From: Allium sativum
Taxonomy: Eukaryota; Streptophyta; Magnoliopsida; Asparagales; Amaryllidaceae
DNA length: 64,000 nt
NCBI GenBank assembly: GCA_030737875.1
Contig: CM060909.1
Location: 28,541,659 to 28,605,658, forward strand
Direction of reading: 5' to 3'
Every line of letters starts with the position of its first letter. The stretch's first letter is position 1. The notes beneath the pieces are model-generated. The model was not told where the DNA came from. It ran no database searches and saw only the letters and a program-made list of their open reading frames with translations. Below are positions 55,122 through 64,000 of the stretch, piece by piece. A program made the translations under genes and the position numbers.

Positions 55122-58100
55122 TGTAATGACCCGGCTTATCGCTCGGTTTTCGCCGATAATTAAATCAACTTAAACAATTCATAAAGACATATTATTAGGG
55201 GTACATACACATTTGCATAAAAGTGAAAGAACTTTTCCATTATCATTACAATAATATTTCATCAGACTTATAAGATATACATCAGAGTACATTGATTACA
55301 CAGCGAAAAAGATATTAAACTCGGCAGAAGGATATGAATGCTCCAAGACATAATAGCTCCAGCTAAAACCAGAATTCTGCCTTAACCAGCTCCAATGCTA
55401 AATCTGCAAATTAAACTATTAGGCTCCTCATATGGAAAATTATAGGCACCCAGAGTTTAGGTAAAAGAACAATAAACTCTAGGTCAGCCTTGTGACTGGT
55501 ATGTGAAATCAAAACAGTGGTTTTTTGGGTTTATTTTAAAGTTAGGTAATTCACCGGACCATGCTGCTAATGTGAAACGGGTTTGCTCCATGTGAATAAT
55601 AGTGCATAGAAATTCACAATGACTTTTTGAAAAATGAAAGTAACATAAGGTCACGCGGCACACACACCATGCAAAAGCACACTTGGGCGAGGTTTCTCCA
55701 TATGCATTTAATAATGCCTTTGATGTGCAAAAATTCTCTTTCATATTTTATTAGTGCATAGTGTGAAAACCTTTCAAAAGTACATGTGTCAAAATAGCCT
55801 CCATGTGTACCATATACTATACTGACATATGGAATACAACTAAAACCGTATAGGCTTGTAGTGGAGATTGGGTTTCCAACAATGACTAGACAAATGAACT
55901 ACCTTACTGAACCGATTTTTGAACACCTCTAGAGGGACATTCGAGGATCAACTCATGCTCCTCATGCTAACACAAGGTCGGGTTACCTATGTAACTAGGT
56001 AATTGAGGATATGCCTGAGTATGTCATCTCTCGGTCATTACCGAACTTTCCGAGCACGCGCCAACAACAACCACAAAAGTAGATGTTTTTCCATACAAGT
56101 TAGTACCTAGGTTCCATACAATAGTACGCCTTTTGTCTAGAAAGAGACAACACCCCATAATCCTGTTGCATTTCTTCCCGTTTTGGCCATTTACCGAGGT
56201 GTGAGGATTGCCGAGGACATGATATACACAAAGCTACGCTTATATAAGCCATGCTTTGATCATCCGTAGCTCATCACATAACTTAAGTTTGTCATATTGT
56301 CCATTCAAAACACATCACTGATTTCTATCAATATATAACCTCTAAGCTCATATGTATTGGAGAAGGGTGTTAAGTTAAGAGAATAAATTCTTCTCTACCA
56401 ATCAGATATAAATTTAACAAAACCAGTGCTACACAATCAATTACAATATTAGACACACAATCCATACGTGTTCATTCTAGGTTTGAACGAAACAACAATC
56501 CAGATTTCCTTCACTTATGTTTGGACCTCTTGCCACTTAACTAATATAAAATCCATCTACAAATGGGAGCTACCCATTTGAGACATTTAGCAAGTCGTCC
56601 TTACGATAAGAAGGGTCCCGGTCTTCAATACCATCTTTAATGTCTTCAATTGCTCCACAACGTCGTATTATTACCTAGAATGGTTTTCAGACATAAATAT
56701 GATCCCGGTCTTTCCAAATAATAAGCGCAATTAAAAACACACTTATGGAACACATAGCCTTTCAATCAAATCTCCTTCCGTCCTGGAATTATTAACTTAA
56801 ATTCTTTTAACCCATTCTCAAATTATATTTAACAAAATCCATATTGTAACTTTTCTCCTTTAAAACACATCAAAGATAATCAAGTCGAAACCTCAACTAA
56901 CTTCCCTTTTGATAACTCGTTATCCAAATTTAGTTTCTTTTGAAAACCCTTAATCCATATTTCAATCATTTCAACCATAGTTTCCAGTTAAAACGATTTC
57001 ATATCATTCAATTCTTTAATCTTAATTAAAAGATTATACTTCCTTCCAAATTCCTTATTTTTAATTTTCTCAAATAAAATATTTGATTAAATCCCACATA
57101 ATGATATGAAATTCCAAAACTTAATCTCATCGGGTTTTATGAATGATATTACTACATATACCATCAACTTACCCTTAGTATTAATATCTGTATCCAATTC
57201 ATACTATAAGCGGAATAGTGGTAAACTACCTTCTAAATTCCTCGAATAGTAAGAGTCATCATCTACAGAATTAATATCGAACATCCGAAGATTTATCTCC
57301 AACCATGTCCAATTATCTAAATTCCATATAAAATATTTTTAAACCTTTTAAAACATTTCACAAATCATTTAAAATTTATTACTTATATTTCAGAAAAATT
57401 TATGGGTTAAAAGTTTCAAAACAGTTTGTTTCAAAAGAAGTGTTACAGTAGCATTTCAAAAGCGCTGCGAAAGCATTACAAAACAATTATCTTAACTAGT
57501 TTGTTTAAAATATCATTTATTTTAGCCAAAAATCAAATTTTCCAATTCAAAACACTTTGAAAAAAATTATAATGATTTTACAAAAAAACCATATTTTATT
57601 TAAAAATGGCTATTTATAGTTATAGTCGACAATTGCACTTGCAGGTTCTTTTCCAAAACGGTTTTAAACATAACTTGAAAATTATAAATCAAAATTAAAA
57701 TATGCTTTCACTCATTTGAAAGACCTTGTTAATAGGAATCAAACGTTTTTCGCTTCGTGGAAATCCAATTAAAATTGTAAAAGTTACAAACGTTTAAAGT
57801 TTGCAACTAAAATACACGAACTGCCTTTGTGAAACAAGCTCTATTTTGACCGTAATATAGTCTCATATAAAAGTTTCTGCTTCAAAGTACTTTTAGAAAA
57901 CCATTATATACTTATATAAACCATTTTCTAGAAATTTTTTAGATAGGAAAACCAAACTTTACCTTTCCAAACAAAACCGTTTTCATAGATTTATGAAATA
58001 CCTTGTTTTATCGTCAAAAATTTATTTAAACAAAATGTTCTCTTTTATGAAGACTACTTGTATACATTTCTATTCCATTTTCAAATTATTTCAAACTCCA

Positions 58101-59073
58101 ATTTCAATAATAATATTGCTTCCAATTACGAAGGAGATTTGCCGATCACCAATGCAATACCGTAATTGTCATGTCAAAGTGTGTGCGAAACAACAACAAC
58201 AACAACCATTATAAACATCCATAGAAACCATCATCAACATTATTAAATAAATAATAATTGTGCACAAGCGTTATAACACTAACCCTTAATAGTGTGTGTG
58301 TGTTCTAAACTATGCAACCATCATCCATCACAACAAACATCAACCATCAACATCCGTAATCGGTTCAAACTGATTACAGTAGTTAACTATTAAAATTATA
58401 AATTATTCTTCACTCATTAGTGTACAACAAACTAGTGTAGAAGTTTAAAGAGTTCTCACCAATATATCTTTCCCATTCTTCATGGTAGGCGAGCCCAACT
58501 GATTGGAAACGAGTCGTCGGACGGTATTTCGGTGCACTGTCTTCTTCTTCTATATATATATAATGTATATTAATCTCTTACTCTTTTTTTATAAGAGGAG
58601 GTGGAGGAGGGCGAACTTTATCAAGGTGATGGTGGTGATGGAGTGAAAATGGAGAACGAGGGAGAAGAGTGAGGAGGAGGCATAGGGCCGAATTAGGAAA
58701 GGAAGAGGAGGAAATGTGGCTTAGGTAGACATGGCCATGACGAAGGAAGGAAGGATAAAGAAGTATAAGTGGAGAATGAATGAAATAATAAGGTAAGGGT
58801 AGGTTTATATAGGAATTCTAAGTGAGTAAGAAGCTTACACATCATAGGACGTTTTTCTGGTCCTAAAGCTTCCTTAACATGCATGTTGACACATGTTCTA
58901 GATGCAACGCTCCTTAAGTGCAACATGCCACCTTATGGGACAGTTGTCTCTCATGCATGCTTAGGTCCATGCATGTTGACAAGTGTCCTAGACTCTTGTT
59001 AACATAAGAGAGAAACTACTTTAGGTAGCATTTTACTCAAAAAATGCTATAGAAACTCAAAGACAACTCTTAT
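55122..59073 (-). repeat. Gypsy-3 5' LTR, long
   Basis: On the minus strand the LTR ends CCGGGTCATTACA at 55122. Its start is not certain but should lie close to 59073, where another LTR begins. A TATA box at 58804-58812 and a following CT-rich leader (58560-58780, with CCACCATCACCACC-like text) fit U3/R order. GCATGTTGACA repeats lie near 58880 and 58970. No protein domain is recognisable in its short frames. Confidence 0.6.
58804..58812 (-). promoter_or_regulatory. TATA box of gypsy-3 LTR
   Basis: The minus strand reads CCTATATAAACC, followed about 40-200 bases on by a CT-rich leader. Inferred from sequence only. Confidence 0.45.
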
Positions 59074-59969
59074 TGTAACAACCCGGAAATTCTGAGCCAA
59101 TTTAAAAAATTTCTATTGACTATATTAATGAATTTTGGTTATTTAAAATGATTTATTTTAAATAATAACGACGAAAAATTTATTTTCAACGAAGTTAAAA
59201 CGAATAAATTTATTTTAATTATATAACGAGTCTGAAATGGCGCTGCAGTTCGAAAATTTGATTTCAAATTTCAAATGAATATACAGAATTCAATATAAGC
59301 CAAAATTGGATGAAACCAGAAATATCTAAATCTGTTTGATGATATCTTTCTAACGGATGTAAGAAACTAAGATTTTACTTTAGAAGTTGAAAGATATGCC
59401 CAGTTTAAAATTCAGAAAAGTCGCTATGGAATTTATATATATTTTAATATATATAAAGGCCTTTGAAAATGGAAATTTTGCAAACGACCTCTGTTTTCAA
59501 CGAAATCAATTTTGTTGGATCCGGGATGTCTAGTTATTGCTAGATTTCAAAATTCAAAATTTTCTGAATCAATATGTGAGCGTGGCAAAGGAAAACGTGT
59601 TTTGACAGTTTTAGTTGATTTTAATCGACTGGAAAATGGCCATTTTTCAAACGGTCTCGGAATTTGACAAAATTAGTTTTGTTAGGACTGTATTGTCAAT
59701 ACGAAGCTAGAAATAATTTTTCTGTATTTTTTAGAGTCCGTATGTGGCCCCAGTAAATTGAAATGTGCGTTTGAATTGAATATATAAAGATTTATATTTT
59801 AAATTCAATGGAAACAGAACGTAACAGCCGAATTGGCTCACGAAACATATCTCATTGTGGTCGGAATGAGGGTAATTAGCTAGGGACGACAGTCGTTGGG
59901 TTTGAATCGGGATTCGAAATTAAAAGTCCCCGTTTTGGAATAAAGTAAATTAAATTAATTAAATTAATT

Positions 59970-60345
59970 ATTTATAAAAACCCCCTTACCCTTCCTTCCT
60001 CTTCCTTACTCGATCAACTCTCGATTTCTGAAAGAAAAAAAACACATCATGCCTCTCGATCGACACCACGCCTCCGCCCCCCTCCACTGCATCGCCGACG
60101 GCGAGCTTCAGCTCCGCCTCGCAAGGGCGCGATGCCGCCCTCCCCATTCTTCCTCTCTCCTCTAATCCCACGCCCAAACCCCGTAGAACTCGCGAAAACC
60201 ACCGCCCCCATCCTCTTGGAACCGTCGTCGACCCTGAGCCGCCCCTTGCCGCCACCAACACCCCCTTCATCGCCCTCTCCGACGGTCAGTCCGACCATAG
60301 CCCCCCTACAACTGAAATCCTTCTTTTTTTGCAAGAGAAGGTTAG
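59970..60345 (+). promoter_or_regulatory. TATA box and GC-rich leader of the plus-strand LTR
   Basis: TTTATAAAAACCCCC at 59971 is followed by a CT-rich stretch, ATGCC at 60049 and a GC-rich, Pro-coding segment (PPSPFFLSPLIPRPNPVELA in one frame) ending at AAGGTTAGT near 60340, like a 5' splice site. It stands out from the AT-rich LTR. I read it as the transcribed leader; a captured gene fragment is possible. The Pro-rich frame shows no known domain. Confidence 0.45.
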
Positions 60346-60429
60346 TTTTTCTTTATGGTTATTTAATTTAAAATAATTTTCTTTGTAATTAAATAAATCA
60401 GTTTATTAGGTGTGTAATAGCCTATAAAA

Positions 60430-60985
60430 ATTAGGTTTTTAAACTATAAAGATAAGATTTTGTTTATAGAAAAGATTTGATTTTTATACGTGAAGTTATA
60501 TAATAAAAATTCGATCTTTATTATGTAGAAGAAGCAAAAATATAATTTTTATATTAATGGAAGATTAAAAATATGATTTTATATTAGTAGAAGATTAAAA
60601 ATATGATTTTTATATTATACAGCAAATAAAAATTCGATCTTTATTATGTAGGAGATATAAAAATGTGATTTTTATATGAGTGGAGTTGTAAAAATATAAT
60701 TTTTATTATATTACTAGCAAGATAAAAATATAATTTTTATCATGGAAGTAGCGTTGTAAAGGAGTGATTTTTACATATGTAGCAGAGATATAAAAATACG
60801 ATTTTTATATACAGAATGGCGAGAGAAAGATAGAATTTTTATTTATATAGTAGCGATGTAAAAATAGAATCTCTATCTATATAGTAGCGATGTAAAAATA
60901 GAATTTTTATCTATAAAGTAGCGAATTAAAAATGTGATTTTTATCCATATAGAGTGAATTAAAAATGTGATTTTTATATATGTAG
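60430..60985. repeat. Minisatellite of TAAAAAT/ATTTTTA hairpin units
   Basis: About a dozen imperfect units of some 30-50 bases, each centred on AAAAAT-N2-3-GATTTTTAT, which is itself an inverted repeat. GTAGCGATG recurs between units in the right half. Confidence 0.85.
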
Positions 60986-61794
60986 TGGCTACGGGCAACG
61001 AAATTAACAAAAGGCGAGCACGGCGAAGATTTCTACAAGAAGAGTCGTGGCGTTTGGATTAGCTAGTCGGTGAGAACTTCTCACTTTAAATTTCTTTTCT
61101 AGTTAAAAATATATACTAGAATGCAGACGGTGCTTAGTAGCACCCAACACCCATCGTCCACAGACCATGGATGACTTGTTCGTTGATTGCTATGTTGTGA
61201 AATTCGATTGTGTGATGTGGAGTGAAATAAAATATTTTATAGTGGAAAATAATTTTTAACATATATATGAAATAAATATTTATAAACAAATCGGATGATT
61301 TGTTTATATACACGGATTTGACTGGTATTGATTGGGACGATAAATTTTACACATCGCCCAACTACACAAATAAAATCTGTGTTTGTTGATTTGAAACCCC
61401 ACACAGGTATTGGGATGGGATTTGACGTACACTAATCCTGATTGTCTAGTTGTATGTCAATCGATGGGTTGACAGACTATGTAAGCGTTAATTATTTATA
61501 CTTAATGCTTATGCAGTTGTGTGGTGCACTCTAGATGATGATTGATTATTTATCGTTGCTATTATATACATGTGTTGTAGAAAATCCATATAATTAACAT
61601 TATATGGTAATTGATTGGGCCTCATTCAAATATAGAAAATAAATTCATGTGTTGAATTGAAAATTATTCATGTGTTGAATAGAATAAACATTCAGGTGTT
61701 GAATAAAAGCCGTATTGATTAGATTGACGCCATTTTGACGTTAACGATATTTATATCGATTTTATTCATTTTTAAATGAATATTAAAAGTGATT

Positions 61795-62140
61795 TCAAAA
61801 TTCGAATTAAATTGAAATTCGAATTAAATTGAATTGAATTGAAATTCGAATTAAATTGAACTAAATTGCAGTTCGAATTAAATTGAAATAAATTGAAATT
61901 CGAATTAAATTGAATAGAATTGAAATTCGAATTAAATTGTAATAATATGAAATTCGAATTAAATTGAAATAAATTGAAATTCGAATTAAATTGAATAGAT
62001 TTGAAATTCGAATTAAATTGAATAGATTTGAATTTTGAATTAAATTGAAATTCGAATTAAATTGAAATGAATTGAAATTTGAATTAAATTGAAATGAATT
62101 GAAATTCGAATTAAACTGAAATTGAATTGAAATCGATTTG
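61795..62140. repeat. GAAATTCGAATTAAATT minisatellite
   Basis: Roughly twelve copies of a unit of about 27 bases (ATTGAAATTCGAATTAAATTG and a short AT spacer), with shorter nested periods. AATTCGAATT is palindromic. The sequence is purely repetitive, with no coding role. Confidence 0.9.
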
Positions 62141-62944
62141 AAATGAAATTAAAACGAATTTATATTGAAAAATTCAATCTTGATTTGAATTTGAAAAGGA
62201 AGTTGAAATCGTTTTGAAAACGAATTTAAAATGATTTATAAAATACGTTTTGAAAGGAAATCGATGAAATATATATAATATATACATTATATATATATAA
62301 TGGCCTGAATAGAAGGCGCCGCGCCGCGGTAGTTCGCGAATTTCGACCATTGACTTCGAATGGATATTACGGGAGATCCGACCGTCGGATTCTCCTAAAA
62401 CTGGAACTGTTGGGTTCGTATCGAAAAGAGCTTTCTAACGAATATTGGAGATTTGAAATCTAACGGTTGGATTTGGAATTATGTCCAAATCAAACTTGGA
62501 AAAGGTTGCTGTAAGTGCAGTTCGATGGCCGTTGATAGAAATCGACTGTACAGGCCTTGATAAAATTATTAAATATAGTAATAATTTGTGTAAAATCATA
62601 AGAAATGATTTGGGAAGAATTGGGATGAAAAAATCCATATTTTAAAAGATAAAAATGGATTTTTATCGAAATAAACTAGTTTTGAACTAGAATTATATAT
62701 TTTTAAAATAAATAAAGTGGATTTGAAATGGTTTTAAAAGTAACCAGAATTTCCAATAGTTGAATTGGAAGGGATGTGAATCAAAATTGTCTTTGGAATA
62801 TTTCGATGTTGGATTTCGTGATTATACAGATATTGTTACGGGAATTTGAAAGATATATTTATATTGTTATTTCCAATACGATATTTGTTGGTCGTAGAAT
62901 TTGATATTGAATATAAGCCGATATATTTTCTATTCAGAGCCTTG

Positions 62945-63250
62945 TTTTTAATATCGAATGGGATTTGGGTTTGTCGTGAATGGTGTCTTCATTAACACTG
63001 TTCTTAAACCCAGTTAAGAAAAAGATTAAATCTTTTTGTTTAGATTTAATGAAGTGTACCAATTAAATGTTATTTAATTGGAATTGAATTGGAATTGATT
63101 TTCGGGTTTATCATGAACGGTGTTTTAAATAACACATGTTCTTTAACCCGATAATTAATAGAATGCGATTTTGGGTTTATCGTGGACCGTGTTTTAAAAG
63201 ACATTGGTTCTTTAACCCAGTTAAAGACAGGATATTGAGTTCTGTGAAGA
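62945..63250. repeat. Threefold GGGTTTRTCRTGAAC repeat
   Basis: Three diverged units start near 62958, 63104 and 63173, each with GGGTTT, a CGTG core, GTGTTTTAAA-like text, a TTCTTWAACCC end, and an A-rich tail. The spacing varies (about 70-145 bases). Confidence 0.7.
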
Positions 63251-64000
63251 TTAAAACTAAGTGGGGTTTTAATGAATCTTTAATTAGATTGAAATGGTCG
63301 AGAATGGAGTATCACCAGTTTTTCTCCATACGATAGTTAAATCTTTAATTAGATTTGAACGTGAAATGGTAATTGAATTTACCGATAACACCGTGGTGTT
63401 AGATATGAAGTATTACCAGTTTTACTTCATGGGATGAATAGGTTGGGATTGGGAAATAGAATAAATGATTACTTCGGTGTGGTTCGCTAATCCCGACTAG
63501 TTTGAATTGATATTCAAAAGAAGATTAAAAAATAAATTTAGAAGAATTTATCTTTGATAAAATTAATGGGAACCTTTCCCAAAGAATGTGAAATTTAGAA
63601 ACTAATTGTAGGTTAGCTAAGAAGAATGGTTTCTGGGTATTGATCTGATGTTGGTTTCGGCCTTCGGGGTTAATGTTTGGGGAATTATTATCTTGCTAAT
63701 TTACGCTTAGTGATTGATGAATTGGAATGAGGCGTATGTTGTGTTTGTATAACACTGGTTTATTATATACGCGAGTTATTCAGAAAGATCGGGTTTATCC
63801 CATTCTGAATAACTGATTCGACGTGGTGTCGAGGACGAAGACGGTGGTTGAAGACCGGAGGTCTTCACGTCGTTTGGGTGATTACTGATGATCTTGATTG
63901 GGTCGTACACCCAAGAGGATGGAATCAGTTAGTGATCGTCCAGATGTACTTGGAGATCGATGGATATGCGGGGTACTAGGTGCCTCCGGTTTCGTTCAGA

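Larger units (their letters stand above)
59074..64000 (+). repeat. Plus-strand gypsy LTR, running off the window
   Basis: Starts TGTAACAACCCGGAAATTCTG, an opening shared with other gypsy LTRs here. It is at least 4.9 kb if it is all one LTR, with no PBS before the window ends. Contents: U3 of about 900 bases, TATA box, a GC-rich leader, two minisatellites, a threefold repeat, and CG-richer sequence at the right edge. No gag or pol frame is present. Confidence 0.6.

Noticed and set aside
60132..60371. Pro-rich 79-codon frame as a gene
   Set aside because: Its composition follows from a GC/CT-rich leader after a TATA box; frames on the other strand are equally long.
1..64000. Integrated plant pararetrovirus or other viral sequence
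   Set aside because: All RT fragments sit with LTRs, PBS, PPT and integrase in gypsy or copia order; no movement- or coat-protein-like frame was seen.

Overview
The window is plant nuclear DNA: AT-rich, and occupied almost end to end by degenerate LTR retrotransposons. It holds Ty3/gypsy elements of the chromovirus and Tat types, Ty1/copia elements with Sirevirus-type gag, two LINE fragments and one small hAT-like DNA element. The LTR elements use a primer site resembling TGGTATCAGAGC (initiator Met-tRNA), as is usual in plants. I see no host gene, rRNA, tRNA gene, CRISPR array or prokaryotic operon. The species cannot be named from this sequence. Most coding regions are broken by stops, frameshifts and deletions; the one long intact frame is a Sirevirus-type gag of about 485 codons.

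Layout. 1-542 is the start of a minus-strand gypsy LTR; 543-2224 holds an LTR-like fragment and a coding-like relic. A minus-strand Tat-type gypsy pol is present as two pieces, 2225-2729 and 12362-14432. Between them sits a minus-strand chromovirus-like gypsy element (gypsy-1, 2730-12361). From 14433 the Tat reverse transcriptase is cut by a minus-strand Sirevirus LTR. I reassembled that LTR from four pieces (14433-15839, 43856-45323, 45616-45685, 50470-50921); it is about 3.4 kb without its insertions and is followed by its own PPT and 3' noncoding region (50922-52524).

That LTR was the landing pad for most of the rest. An unassigned block Y (15840-16574 plus 43121-43855) lies inside it. Y is split by a plus-strand copia element (16575-43120). 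The copia integrase is split by a plus-strand gypsy element (gypsy-2, 20196-39255) with a perfect 5-bp target duplication. The gag start of gypsy-2 is split by a scrambled Sirevirus-derived insert (23600-32150). A 292-bp hAT-like element with an 8-bp target duplication (45324-45615) and a LINE carrying a second LINE (45686-50469) also sit in the Sirevirus LTR. Counting Tat as level 1, the deepest point is level 6.

52525-64000 holds long LTRs: two related minus-strand stretches sharing about 1.1 kb (52525 and 55704 onwards), with a primer site at 55107-55118, then a plus-strand LTR from 59074 that runs off the window and carries two minisatellites.

The elements do not work together as a pathway; they are a record of successive insertions. 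The points most worth attention are the scrambled Sirevirus insert, which may be an autointegration product; the palindrome clusters based on GTCGAC in the U3 regions of three different LTR families; a promoter-overlapping hairpin whose two LTR copies differ at paired positions; and a gag-only Sirevirus. All alignments were made by eye; boundaries described as approximate are uncertain by roughly 10-50 bases.
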